Below, in pieces: positions 45,710 through 55,021 of a stretch of DNA of 64,000 bases. Source of the DNA: Sandaracinaceae bacterium (lineage in GTDB: Bacteria; Myxococcota_A; Polyangia; Polyangiales; Sandaracinaceae); NCBI GenBank assembly GCA_020633195.1, contig JACKEC010000015.1, positions 124,001-188,000 on the forward strand, written 5' to 3'. The translations under genes were made by a program, and so were the position numbers. Under the pieces are notes generated by a model, which saw only the letters and a program-made list of their open reading frames with translations, did no database searches and was not told the origin of the DNA. How positions within the stretch are numbered: position 1 is the first letter of the stretch; every line of letters starts with the position of its first letter.

Positions 45710-46566
45710 CAGCGTCGTTCGACCACGTAGCGCGCGCGCACCCGCTCGACCGCGGCGCGCGTCTCGGCGGCGAGCCGCTCGGCCATCCAGTCCGCGCGCA
45801 CGCGATCGCGGACCTCGTCGAGCGTCGGTGCGCGCGGGGGGGTCCGGCTCGTCACCCGCACCAGGTGGACCCCATAGCTGCTCTCGATCGGCTCCGACCA
45901 GCCGTCGCCCTCCAGCGCCGCGACCGCGGCCGCGAAGGGCGGCCCGAACGAACCGCGCAGCTCCGCGTCGGTGCGCGCCGCGATCCGCGCCCCGAGGAGG
46001 AAGGGATCGCCGAGCGCCGCCGCCTCGGTCCCCGCCTCGAGCCGCTCACGCGCGGCCCGCGCGTCGCCCGTCGCGTCCGCCCGGGCGCTCGCGAAGAACA
46101 CGTGCTCGAAGGCCACCGCGCCCGGCGCGGCGTAGCGTGCGCGGTCGCGCTCGAGCACGAACGCGAGCTGCTCGTCGGTGGGCTCGGGGAGCTCCACGCT
46201 CGCCTCGAGCCAGAGCTCGGCGAGCTGCACGAGCCGGCGCCGGACCACGGGGTCGTGATCGGCGAGCCCGAGGCGCGTGGCCTCGCGCGCGAGCACCTCG
46301 TCCCGGATCCAGCGGCGCGTCACCGCGTCCCTGTCGGGCGCGCGCCCCGTCGCGAGCCGCTCCTGCTCGACGAGCCCGTCGACGAACGCGTCGTCGATCA
46401 CGAGCGCGTCGTCGGCCGCCGGCGCGGGCGCCGGGGTCGGGTCCTCGGCGAGCAAGCGGTGCAGCCCGAACACCACCGCCGCCAGCACCGCGAAGTGCAG
46501 GAGCGGCTCCTCGAGGAGGGCTCGGGTCTTCGACGGCGCGGCCACTGGGGTCGGAAGGTAGCGCAC
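45709..46566 (-). CDS. Membrane-anchored parvulin-type peptidyl-prolyl isomerase
   Basis: A 285-aa protein with one N-terminal membrane helix (LLHFAVLAAVVFGLHRLL), a helical SurA-like chaperone region and a parvulin PPIase domain (FEHVFFASARAD, LGDPFLLGARIA, SSYGVHLVRV). It is expected to assist folding of periplasmic or outer-membrane proteins. Starts are uncertain: GTG at 46566 is used; GTG at 46545 is possible. It overlaps the NahK-like gene by 1 nt, so the two are coupled. Confidence 0.82.
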   Translation of the reverse strand: MRYLPTPVAAPSKTRALLEEPLLHFAVLAAVVFGLHRLLAEDPTPAPAPAADDALVIDDAFVDGLVEQERLATGRAPDRDAVTRRWIRDEVLAREATRLGLADHDPVVRRRLVQLAELWLEASVELPEPTDEQLAFVLERDRARYAAPGAVAFEHVFFASARADATGDARAARERLEAGTEAAALGDPFLLGARIAARTDAELRGSFGPPFAAAVAALEGDGWSEPIESSYGVHLVRVTSRTPPRAPTLDEVRDRVRADWMAERLAAETRAAVERVRARYVVERR

Positions 46567-46652
46567 CCCGCGGTCGGGGTCGCCGAGCCGCGCGTGCGGG
46601 GGCCCCTCGAGATCTGTTACATACCTGGGGCGACGAACACGGAGCCGAGCTC

Positions 46653-48665
46653 GTGAGCGACGGAGGGACGGGGCCCAACGAGGAGACGCTGACGCCTCGC
46701 GAGGAGATCGCGAGCGCGTTCTCCGTCGCCCGTGAAGATCCGCACCGCGCCGAGGAGCTGCTCCGCGAGGTCGTGCTCGCCGCCCCGGACGACCCGACCG
46801 TGCACTGGGCACTCGCGCGCTTCCTCCACGACGGCCGCGGGGAGATCGACGGCGCCGAGGCGAGCTACCGCCGCGCCCTCGAGCTCGAGCCCCGGCACGT
46901 GAAGGCGCTGTCCGACTACGCGCGCCTCGTCCACTACCACCGGGACGACCTCGACCGCGCCGAGGGCCTCTACGAGCGAGCCGCCGCGGCGGCGCCGAAG
47001 GACGCGAGCGTGATCTCGGACCTCGCGCACTTCGTCGAGCACGAGCGGCGCGACCTCGACCGCGCGGAGGTGCTCTACGAGCGAGCGCTCGCCGCGGACC
47101 CCGCGGACCCGGAGTCGCTCGAGGCGTGGGCGCGCTTCCTCCACCACGCGCGCCGCGACGCGGTCCGCGCGCGGGAGGCCTACCGTCGCGCGATCGCCGC
47201 CTCCCCGGACCGGGCCGATCTGCGCGCGTGGAACGCGGTGTTCCTCCAGACCCTGGGCGCGGATCCCGACGCGGCCCGCGCGGCCTTCGAGGACGCGCTC
47301 GCGCTCGACCCCGAGGACGGCTTCGCGCTGTCGAACTTCGCGCTCTTCTCGTGGAGCCACGACCAGGACCTCGACCGCGCCGACGCGCTCTTCGTGCGAG
47401 CGCTCGCCGTCGAGCCGGATCGCTGGAGCACCCACTGGTGGCGCGCCGCGTTCCTGCACGAGGCGCGCGGCGACCGCGCCCGGGCCGCGCGTCACTATCG
47501 CCGCGCGGTCGAGCTGCAGCCCGCGCACTCGACGCTGCTGCGGCAGTACCAGCTCTTCCTCGAGGGCGCAGAGTGGGAGCGCAGCTCCGTCGGCGACGAG
47601 CCGCGACCCAGCCTCGTCGACGCGATCTCCGACCGCGGCTACCGCCTCGAGCAGGGCCGCGAGGTCACGGAGGCCGAGGCGGCGTACGTCGAGGCCCTCG
47701 AGGCCGACCCCGACCACGGCCCGACGCTGCGTCGCTTCGCGTCCCTCCTCGAGCGCGAGGGGCGCTTCGACGACGCGGAGCGGCTGCTCCGGCGCGCGGT
47801 CGAGCTGGCCCCGCGCGACGGCTGGGCGCACGGGCTGCTCGCGCGCTTCCTGTCGCGGCAGCGGCGCGAGCTCGATGGCGCCGACGAGCACTACCGGCAG
47901 GCGATCGCCGCGGGGCTCCACGACCCGAAGTGGCTCGGCGAGTACGCGCGCTTCCTGCACGAGGAGCGCGCGGATCGCGAGCGCGCGGAGAAGTACTGGC
48001 GCCGCGCGCTCGAGGCGGACCCGAGCCCCGACGTCGTCGTCGACTACGCGCGCGCGCTCGAGGCGACGCGCCCCGACGAGGCCGAGCGCCTCTTGCGGCT
48101 CGCGATCGAGCGCAGCCCCGACGACGTCTACCCGCTGCGGCAGTACGCGCGCTTCCTCGAGGAGGTCCGCGAGGACGTCGACGAGGCGGAGCTCTGGTAC
48201 GCGCGCGCGGTCGAGCGGGCCCCCGCCGACGCGCTCAGCCTCGACGCCTACGCGCGCTTCCTCGAGCGCCGGCGCGAGGACGACCTGCGCGCCGCGAGCC
48301 ACTACCTGCGCGCCGCGCGCGCCGAGCCCGAGCGCGCCGGGCGCTGGGCGGTCGTCGTCCGGTTCCTACTCGAGCGCGGCCTCGTCGACGAGGCGCTCGG
48401 ATCGCTCCGGCGCTGGATCGACAGGGCCACCCCGCGAGACGAGTTCGCGCCGGTCGCGGAGGCGTCGTTCTACGGGCTCGTGTACTTCCCTCACGAGGGG
48501 GAGCGCGCGGCCTGCTTCGACCGCCTCAAGGCGCTCCTCGCCGACGAGGCCGACCTCGGTCGCTGGGATCCCGCCCCGCACCTCGAGCACCTGCGCGAGA
48601 GCGGCCGGCCCGACGTGCCCTGGGTGGAGCGCCTCGCGTCGACCCTCGTCGACCGCATGCGCTGA
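46653..48665 (+). CDS. Large TPR protein with 36-38-residue repeats
   Basis: A 670-aa protein composed of about 14-15 tandem TPR-like repeats with consensus YARFLHxxRxDLDRAExLYERALA, slightly longer than the canonical 34 residues. No signal peptide or membrane helix is seen, so it is a cytoplasmic scaffold. The start is GTG at 46653 with GGAG 8 nt upstream. It is divergent from the parvulin-like gene, with 86 bp between. Partner proteins are unknown. Confidence 0.88.
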   Translation: MSDGGTGPNEETLTPREEIASAFSVAREDPHRAEELLREVVLAAPDDPTVHWALARFLHDGRGEIDGAEASYRRALELEPRHVKALSDYARLVHYHRDDLDRAEGLYERAAAAAPKDASVISDLAHFVEHERRDLDRAEVLYERALAADPADPESLEAWARFLHHARRDAVRAREAYRRAIAASPDRADLRAWNAVFLQTLGADPDAARAAFEDALALDPEDGFALSNFALFSWSHDQDLDRADALFVRALAVEPDRWSTHWWRAAFLHEARGDRARAARHYRRAVELQPAHSTLLRQYQLFLEGAEWERSSVGDEPRPSLVDAISDRGYRLEQGREVTEAEAAYVEALEADPDHGPTLRRFASLLEREGRFDDAERLLRRAVELAPRDGWAHGLLARFLSRQRRELDGADEHYRQAIAAGLHDPKWLGEYARFLHEERADRERAEKYWRRALEADPSPDVVVDYARALEATRPDEAERLLRLAIERSPDDVYPLRQYARFLEEVREDVDEAELWYARAVERAPADALSLDAYARFLERRREDDLRAASHYLRAARAEPERAGRWAVVVRFLLERGLVDEALGSLRRWIDRATPRDEFAPVAEASFYGLVYFPHEGERAACFDRLKALLADEADLGRWDPAPHLEHLRESGRPDVPWVERLASTLVDRMR

Positions 48666-50482
48666 TCACGGATCGTAGGGATAGATCCAGACGTCGTCGG
48701 GGCCGTCGCAGGCCGCCGCCGCCTCCGCCGCGCCCTCGGGGGTCAGCCCGTACCAGACCGAGGTGCCGAAGCTGCTCTCGGGCGGGTCGGTGTCCACGCA
48801 CGCGCCGGCGCGGGCGTCGCCCGGGCACGGGCCGTCGTTGGCGTCGCCGGGGCACTCCCCGGACAGCCAGTCGGGGCGCGGCCCGTGGACGCCGGAGCAG
48901 TACCGCGTCGAGCCGTACCGCCGCGGATCCGGTTCGTGGGTCGAGCTGATGCAGTGGCTGCTGTCCTCGATGGGGTAGATGCACTCCATCCCGATCATCG
49001 CCCAGCTCCGCGCCACGCTGACTCCGTCGCTGACCGTCGCGTGGAGCCCGAGCCACAGCCCGGCGGGGAAGCCGTTGCACAGGAAGGAAGCTTGCGGGGC
49101 CATGTAGTAGACCTCGTCGCCGATGAACGGCTCGCCGGTCGCCGTGACGGTCGCGTACCCGGTGCGCGGATCGCGGCCGAGCATCGCGCCGGTCGCCGGG
49201 TCGAAGTAGTTCCCGGGGAGCGCGTGCCACCAGAACACCGACGTCGGATCGCCGTCGGGGTCCTCGGTGACGGCGCTGAGCAGGGTGAGGCCGAAGGTGT
49301 CGTCCGGGCTGTCGCCGGGCGCGAGCATCCGGCTCCCCTCGGGGAAGCCCTGCGTGATGCGACGCGGGGCGGTGGTGAGGGACACGAAGCTCGGGCGCTC
49401 GTTGCCCCGCACCGGGAGCACGGCGCGCGCCTCGCCGAACTGGCCGGCGGGGTCGTACATCGTGACGTAGAGCTCGAAGGTGCCCGCGCGGGTCGCCTCC
49501 CACTCGATCGTGAGCGACTCGCCGGCGGAGACCATGCCCACGCGCGACCCGATGAGGCGGCCGCCGGTGAGGTTGACGTAGTAGCTCAGGGTGGGCGACG
49601 TCGACTGCCCGACCGCGGTGAGCGTCACGCGGTCCCCGATGCGCGACAGGGCGGGCGCGCCCTCGAGGGTGACCATCGGCGGCGCGCACTCCGCGAGCGT
49701 GTCGCTCAGCGCGACGGCGGCCGGCGTCGAGGCGGGCGCGACGGCTACGGGCACGCAGTACGCGGCGGCCCCCGCGGTCACGCGGAAGAGGTACTCGCCC
49801 GGCAGCAGCGCGAAGGCGCTGCCCGCGCCGGGCGGGAGGTAGGCGTGGAGCTCCTCGGCGCGCGGGATCGCGAACGTCCAGGGCACCGCGGGGTCGTCCT
49901 CGGTCGCGAGCGGCCGGGTCGCGATGAGGTGGACGTCGACCGGCGTGGTGAACGCGTTGTCGAGCTGCACCTCGATCGGCGCGCGGAAGGTCGCCGCCCA
50001 CACCGAGAAGTGATCCGTCTCGCCCGTCACCTCCGGGCGGAGCTGCGCGACCGGATCCGAGTAGCCGCCGCCGGTGCGCGCGGCCTCGGTCCAGGTGCCC
50101 GTCATCCCGTCGTGGAACGACAGCCCGAGCGCGCTCGGATCGGGGCCTTCGAACGCGGGGAGGGTGACGGTGACCGGCCGCGCGAAGCGCTGGCCGTCGG
50201 GGAACAGCGCCACCACCGGGCCCGCGAGCACGGCGCGGTGCTCGAGGGGGAGCTCGCCCTCCCGGATGACCACGTTGATCTCCTCGTCCACCGCGCCCGC
50301 GGGCACGTGCACGCTCGCGCCGTAGATCGGCGAGTCGACGTCCGTGACGGCGATGACCCCGCCCGCGGGCCGATGGGCCCCTCCGCCGCGACGGTGAGCG
50401 GAGGCTCGGGGATGGTGAAGCCAGGTGCCCCACCGTCGCAGGCCAGCGAAGTCAGGGCGAGGAGAATGGGGAGGTACCGCAC
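48666..50482 (-). pseudogene. Frameshifted secreted beta-domain lipoprotein
   Basis: The signal peptide and first 37 residues (starting at GTG 50482: VRYLPILLALTSLAC) are read in one frame, while the remaining about 565 residues are in another. The switch is in the run GGCCCGCGGGC (50361-50371, minus strand). Adding one C there would read GPAGGVIAVTD and restore one frame from 50482 to 48666 (605 aa). The second part has beta-sandwich domains (ZU5-like VHVPAGAVDEE, then Ig-like) and a Cys-rich end. This is either a true frameshift or a sequence error in a G/C run. No function assigned. Confidence 0.75.
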
Positions 50483-50517
50483 CGTACGAGGCTGCCGTCT
50501 CGGTGCCCGTCCGACAA

Positions 50518-50533
50518 TGAGCACAAGTGCTCA
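50518..50533. promoter_or_regulatory. Palindromic site in divergent promoter
   Basis: TGAGCACAAGTGCTCA has perfect 7-bp arms around two bases. It lies between the divergent starts at 50482 (minus) and 50582 (plus), a fitting position for a dimeric regulator. No regulator gene for it is recognised. Confidence 0.4.
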
Positions 50534-50581
50534 GAACCATTCGCGGACACGCGTGCTGTAGAGTGATCGCGGAGGTGGCCG

Positions 50582-51694
50582 ATGCGGCGCTGGCTTCTCT
50601 CGAGCGTGCTCTTGGCTTCGTGCACCGGCGGCACGATGTCCGACGCGGGGCTCGGTCCCGACGCGACGGGCGTGGACGCGGGGACCGACGGCGGCGGCGT
50701 CGACGGCGGTGGGACCGACGGCGGGGCGACCGACGCGGGCCCCTACGACGCGGGTCCCCCCGCGGACTTCGCGGAGCCACCGGGCGACGACACCGATCCG
50801 TTCACCGGCGGCGCGCCCACCGACACCGGCCTCGAGCTCGCGCCCGGCGACACGCGGACGTTGAGCGGGACGATCGCGTCCGACGGCGGCAGCGACGCGT
50901 GGGCCGACTCCGACGGCTACCGCTTCCGCGTCACGACGGAGACGCAGGTGCAGGCGACGCTGGAGTGGACGGGCTCGAGCGCCGTGCACTCGATCGCGAT
51001 CCACCGCGCCGACCGGCACCTCGTCGCGTGGTGGGGCATGTCCACCGAGGGCCGCTCGATCACGCACCCGGTGACGCTCCCGGTCGGCGACTACTTCGTC
51101 CACGTCGCGGCGGCCCCGCCGGCGCCCGCGAGCCCCCGGCCCTACCGGGTCACGCTCTCCGCGGGCGACTTCGGCGCTTGCGCGAGCGGCGCGGGCGGCG
51201 ACCACGCGGAGCTCGAGGCGCCCGGCTCGGTGCGTGACAACGACGCTTTCTCCGTCGACTGGTACGCGTTCCCGCGGCTCGGCGCCACCTCCGCGGTCGA
51301 CGCCGCCGAGGCGACGGGCCTGACCGTCGAAGCGGGCGGGTCGCGCGTGATCGAGGGGACCTCGGATCGGACCGCGCCGGACGCGGACAGCTACCTCGAT
51401 CGCGACGCCTACGAGATCACCGCGGGCGCCGGCGTCACCGAGCTCCGCGTCTTGCTCGAGCACGCCGTCTCCGACGTGAACCTCGACGTCATGGTCTTCT
51501 CCGCGAGCGACGGCCTCGTCGGCACCGGCGTCGAGGTCGGCGACTCGCCCGAGGTCGCGTCGATCCCGGTCGTCCCGGGGCAGACCTATCGCCTCTGGAT
51601 CGGGGCTCGAGACGAGCGGGCGATCGGCGCCGACGGAGCGCTCCCGCTGACCTACCGCGCGACCGTGTGCGGCTTCGTCGGAGGTGCGCGATGA
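50582..51694 (+). CDS. DAG-linker lipoprotein with two pre-peptidase-like domains
   Basis: A 370-aa lipoprotein (SSVLLASC) with a long Asp/Gly-rich linker (repeats of DAG and DGGG) followed by two beta-sandwich domains of about 130 residues: GYRFRVTTETQVQATLEWTG and DAYEITAGAGVTELRVLLEH, resembling bacterial pre-peptidase C-terminal domains that aid secretion. No catalytic motif. The stop overlaps the next start by 4 nt (ATGA). Confidence 0.83.
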   Translation: MRRWLLSSVLLASCTGGTMSDAGLGPDATGVDAGTDGGGVDGGGTDGGATDAGPYDAGPPADFAEPPGDDTDPFTGGAPTDTGLELAPGDTRTLSGTIASDGGSDAWADSDGYRFRVTTETQVQATLEWTGSSAVHSIAIHRADRHLVAWWGMSTEGRSITHPVTLPVGDYFVHVAAAPPAPASPRPYRVTLSAGDFGACASGAGGDHAELEAPGSVRDNDAFSVDWYAFPRLGATSAVDAAEATGLTVEAGGSRVIEGTSDRTAPDADSYLDRDAYEITAGAGVTELRVLLEHAVSDVNLDVMVFSASDGLVGTGVEVGDSPEVASIPVVPGQTYRLWIGARDERAIGADGALPLTYRATVCGFVGGAR

Positions 51695-52518
51695 GCCGCC
51701 TCCTCGTCGTCGCCGCGGGGATCGCCGCGCTGCTCGCGATGCCTGGCGTCGCGCACGCCAACCAGGTCTACGCCGCCCACTGCGACGGCTCGGCGTTCCC
51801 CGTCGACACGTTCGGCGTGATGGACACCGTGTGCGTCGCGGGCGACGTGGACTTCACCTGCCCCGTGCGGCTCGGCGTGCGCTTGCCGGGCGCCGACGTG
51901 TACGTGATGCCGACGGGCGGCGGGCCGTTCAGCGTGCCCGGCGTCCACTTCGAGACGCTCGGCGGCGCGGGCAGCTTCTGGGACATCGAGGTGCTGCGCC
52001 CGCCGCTCGTGCCGGGGACCTACGACATCTTCCTCGACGAGAACTGCGACGGCGTCCAGGACGGCGACGACCTCTACGAGATCATGTCGTTCACCGTCGG
52101 CGGGATGCTCGAGTGCACGGCGCCGCCCGGCTCGCCGATCAACCCCGGCATCCCGAGCGGCGCGGAGTGTCGCGGCGCCTGCGGCGGCGACTGCCCCTCG
52201 ACGTGCACCCCCGCGCCCACGCTGAACGTGTGCGTCGACGACGCCGATCTCTGCGAGCACATGGACTGCTCGTACGCCGGCGTGACCTGCGGGACCCACA
52301 TGGGCTGCCGCACCCACGACGACTGCTACGACGCGTGCGCCGCCGCCGGCGCGAGCTGGACGTGCTGGCGCGGGTGCGACCTCGACTGCCTCAACACGTA
52401 CGGCTTGCCGTGCGGGAGCTGGGCGCGCGGCGGCGGACCCTACGACGGCACCCTCACGTTCTACGGGCCACCGATGGGCACGGCCTCGTCCCCCGGGCTC
52501 TGCTCGGGATCCTGCTGA
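51691..52518 (+). CDS. Secreted Cys-rich protein with phospholipase A2-like motif
   Basis: A 275-aa secreted protein with a signal peptide ending GVAHAN, an N-terminal beta domain (DGSAFPVDTFGVMDTVC) and a Cys-rich C-terminal half. The segment MGCRTHDDCYDACAAAG matches the phospholipase A2 active-site signature (Cys-x2-His-Asp-x-Cys-Tyr), and the following CWRGCDLDCLNTYG continues the Cys-spaced helix. This supports a small calcium-dependent lipase fold; activity is inferred. It is translationally coupled to the upstream lipoprotein and 17 nt before a cytosolic protein. Confidence 0.75.
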   Translation: MSRLLVVAAGIAALLAMPGVAHANQVYAAHCDGSAFPVDTFGVMDTVCVAGDVDFTCPVRLGVRLPGADVYVMPTGGGPFSVPGVHFETLGGAGSFWDIEVLRPPLVPGTYDIFLDENCDGVQDGDDLYEIMSFTVGGMLECTAPPGSPINPGIPSGAECRGACGGDCPSTCTPAPTLNVCVDDADLCEHMDCSYAGVTCGTHMGCRTHDDCYDACAAAGASWTCWRGCDLDCLNTYGLPCGSWARGGGPYDGTLTFYGPPMGTASSPGLCSGSC

Positions 52519-52535
52519 GAGGATCGGAGAGCGAG

Positions 52536-53228
52536 ATGAGCTTCGACGAGGCCGAGCACGAGCGACGCTGCCAGGCGACCTTCGACGCGCGCGACGCGGC
52601 GTGGGCGGCGTGCGGCGAGGTGGACCCTTACGTCCTCGCCCCCATGATCAACCCCGCCTTCGCGGGAGGCCCCGTGTGGCCGAACCTGCGCCAGGCCTAC
52701 AAGACCATCCGAGGTCCGCTCGGGATCTACCTCGCGAGCGACGGCCTCTCCGATCCGTTCGACGACACGTGGGCCGACCCGCCGCCGCAGAGCGGGTTCG
52801 CGATGGAGGTCTACGGCATCGCCGACGAGCTCCCCGAGGGCGGGCCGAGCACCCACTGGCTCTTCTCCCTCGTCGCCGGGTTCGCCGATCAGATCGCGCG
52901 CCACGGGGGCATTCACCGCTTGCTCGAGGAGCTCGGCACGCTCTCGACAGAGCTCTACGACGTCCCGATCCCGGAGGCGCTCCGGGCGCGCTTCGTCAAC
53001 GAGCACGGCCGCGTCGGCGCGCTCATCGGCCTCGACGCGCCGCCCGTGGCCAAGACCGTGACGGCGCCCGGCGGCCCGATCCGGCTCGCGAACATCAAGC
53101 TCCTCACCCTCACGGAGCTCCAGCACATCGTGAGTCACGGCGAGGCGGGACGGGAGGAGGTCACGCGTCGCCTCCAGGCCACCGCCACGCCGCTCGTCTC
53201 GAGCCTCGCGCGCGAGCCCGTGATCTGA
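52536..53228 (+). CDS. Cytosolic protein, possibly SUFU-like; candidate immunity protein
   Basis: A 230-aa soluble protein without signal or membrane segment, starting 17 nt after the phospholipase-like gene with GGAGAGCGAG upstream. The segments IYLASDGLSDPFDDTWADP, GFAMEVYGIADELP and HWLFSLVAGFADQIARHGG resemble bacterial suppressor-of-fused (SUFU) domains. SUFU proteins are reported as immunity proteins in polymorphic toxin systems, and a secreted putative lipase precedes it, so an effector/immunity pair is possible. Both the family assignment and the pairing are tentative. Confidence 0.6.
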   Translation: MSFDEAEHERRCQATFDARDAAWAACGEVDPYVLAPMINPAFAGGPVWPNLRQAYKTIRGPLGIYLASDGLSDPFDDTWADPPPQSGFAMEVYGIADELPEGGPSTHWLFSLVAGFADQIARHGGIHRLLEELGTLSTELYDVPIPEALRARFVNEHGRVGALIGLDAPPVAKTVTAPGGPIRLANIKLLTLTELQHIVSHGEAGREEVTRRLQATATPLVSSLAREPVI

Positions 53229-53251
53229 AGCGGCTCACGCGCAACGAGCCT

Positions 53252-54400
53252 CTAACGGTGGTGGCGATAGAGGAAGATCCCCGTGAGGATCTTCGGGCTG
53301 AAGAAGGTGCTCTTCTCGGGCATCACGACCTCGGAGTCCTCGAGGCCGGCGTCCGCGACCGCCATCAGCTCCTCGATGCTCACCGGGTGGAGCGCGATCG
53401 CGAGCTCGTAGGCGCCGGCGTCGACCGCGGCCTGCATCTCGTCGAGCGCGCTCTCGGGGTAGTAGTCGAAGTGCTTCGGGTCGACGATGTGCTCGTGCTT
53501 CAGCCCGAGGTGCGGGTACAGCTCGCGCTCGAGGATGGAGCAGTCGAGCCGGCCGACCACGTCGTCGGGGACCTTCCCCGCGGGGAGCGTCCAGGTGCCT
53601 TGCTTCGTGTAGAGGCAGAAGGCGTGCTTGTCGGGCGTCGTGAACGCGTCCGCCGGGGTCAGGTCGAGGCGCTCGCGGATCTGCTCGAACGGCACGACCC
53701 CGTTGACCACGCGGTCGTAGGCGAGGATGCGCGCGCCCTCGGTGACGTAGGCGAGGAGGTGGGTCAGCCCGTTCTTGAGCGCGGCGTGGTAGCGGTGGTG
53801 TCCGTCGGCGATGTAGAGCGGGCCGCCGCCGAGCACGGCCTGGATCGCGGCGCCGACCTCGCTCGCCTCGAGCACGCGCCACACGCGGCTCGCGATCCCC
53901 GTCAGGTCGCTGCCCGACCCGAAGTCGCTCTCGAAGGCGTAGAGCGGCGCCCCGGCCTTGGCCCGCTCGAGCACCTCGCCGAGCGCGCCCTTGGTCAGCA
54001 GGAACACGGGCCCGATCGTGTGCTCGGTCGCGTTCGCGAGCGCGACGCGCCCCTTCACCTTGTCGTCGAAGGTCTTCTCGTGACGGATGACCTGGCGCTC
54101 GGCGTAGTCGGTGACCGCCGCGGCCACGAAAACGCCCGTGCGCACCTCGTCCCCCCAGCGCTGCTCGTAGACGTAGTAGGCCGGCTCGTCGTCGCGCACG
54201 AGCGCGCCCGAGGCGACCATGCGATCGAGCGCGGCGCGCGGCTCGGGGCCCAGCGTGACGTGATAGATCGAGTCGGCCTGCGCTCGGAGGCGCGCCTCGA
54301 GGGCGCTGCCCTCCTTGATCACGTCGTAGGGAGGCGCCGTCACGCGGAGGACGGCGTCCGGGTCGGGGCGGAGCCCCACGAGTCCAGTCGTAGCCACCAT
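53252..54400 (-). CDS. DUF1015 family protein
   Basis: A 382-aa cytosolic protein of DUF1015. Signatures: VGLRPDPDAVLRVTAPPYDV at the N-terminus, RHEKTFDDKVKGR, and YIADGHHRYHAAL in the middle. An archaeal member acts as a free serine kinase; in bacteria the role is less clear. Starts 10 nt after the arfB stop, so it is probably in an operon with arfB. Confidence 0.9.
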   Translation of the reverse strand: MVATTGLVGLRPDPDAVLRVTAPPYDVIKEGSALEARLRAQADSIYHVTLGPEPRAALDRMVASGALVRDDEPAYYVYEQRWGDEVRTGVFVAAAVTDYAERQVIRHEKTFDDKVKGRVALANATEHTIGPVFLLTKGALGEVLERAKAGAPLYAFESDFGSGSDLTGIASRVWRVLEASEVGAAIQAVLGGGPLYIADGHHRYHAALKNGLTHLLAYVTEGARILAYDRVVNGVVPFEQIRERLDLTPADAFTTPDKHAFCLYTKQGTWTLPAGKVPDDVVGRLDCSILERELYPHLGLKHEHIVDPKHFDYYPESALDEMQAAVDAGAYELAIALHPVSIEELMAVADAGLEDSEVVMPEKSTFFSPKILTGIFLYRHHR

Positions 54401-54410
54401 GCGCGGGAAG

Positions 54411-54836
54411 CTACCAGTCGCCGGGTTTTTGGCGAGCCTGCTTCTTCTGCGCTTGCTGCTTCTTCTCGTCGAGCCGCCGCTCCTTGGCGCCGCGGCTCGG
54501 CTTGGTCTTCTTGCGCGGCTTGGGCGGGACCAGCGCGCGGCGGATGAGCGCGGCGAGCTTCTCGCGCGCGTCCTCCACGTTGCGGGGCTGATCGCGCGTC
54601 ACCTGGCTGGTGATGACGATGCGCCCCTCCTTGTCGAGGCGGTTCTTCGCGAGCGCCGCGAGGCGCCGCTTCACCGGGTCGGGCAGCGCCGTCGTCGCCG
54701 GCAGGTCGAATCGCAGGTCCACCTTGCTCGCGACCTTGTTCACGTTCTGACCGCCCGGGCCGGACGCGCGCGCGGCGGTCCAGCTCAGCTCGGCGGCGGG
54801 GATCGTCACGCGGTCGTCGATGATCAGGTCGGACAC
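54411..54836 (-). CDS. arfB: Alternative ribosome-rescue factor ArfB (peptidyl-tRNA hydrolase)
   Basis: A 141-aa protein that hydrolyses peptidyl-tRNA on stalled ribosomes. The catalytic GGQ motif is in ARASGPGGQNVNKVASKVDL at about residue 28, and the C-terminal basic tail needed to enter the mRNA channel is present (KPRKKTKPSRGAKERRLDEK, then further Lys/Arg). The length matches E. coli ArfB (140). Its start lies 23 nt from a 20-bp repeat that recurs upstream of allB. Confidence 0.95.
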   Translation of the reverse strand: MSDLIIDDRVTIPAAELSWTAARASGPGGQNVNKVASKVDLRFDLPATTALPDPVKRRLAALAKNRLDKEGRIVITSQVTRDQPRNVEDAREKLAALIRRALVPPKPRKKTKPSRGAKERRLDEKKQQAQKKQARQKPGDW

Positions 54837-54858
54837 GGCGCCCCGAGCCTAGCCCGCC

Positions 54859-54878
54859 GACCGTCGATTCGCAGGTGC
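54859..54878 (+). repeat. Direct repeat, left copy
   Basis: GACCGTCGATTCGCAGGTGC. It matches the right copy at 56080-56099 in 19 of 20 bases, in the same orientation. It lies just upstream of the arfB start. The two copies bracket a 1.2-kb segment holding a degraded gene. Confidence 0.8.
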
Positions 54879-55021
54879 TTGCGGCTCCTCCGCGACCGTG
54901 GTGACGACGCGGACCTGAACGCCGCGCGCCGAGGTCCGAAAGCCGTAGTCGTTCCAGCCGTCTTGCGGCCGATCCGGCGCGAGTTTCCGGGCGCGGGGTG
55001 GGGCATCCATGCTCGAGATCC

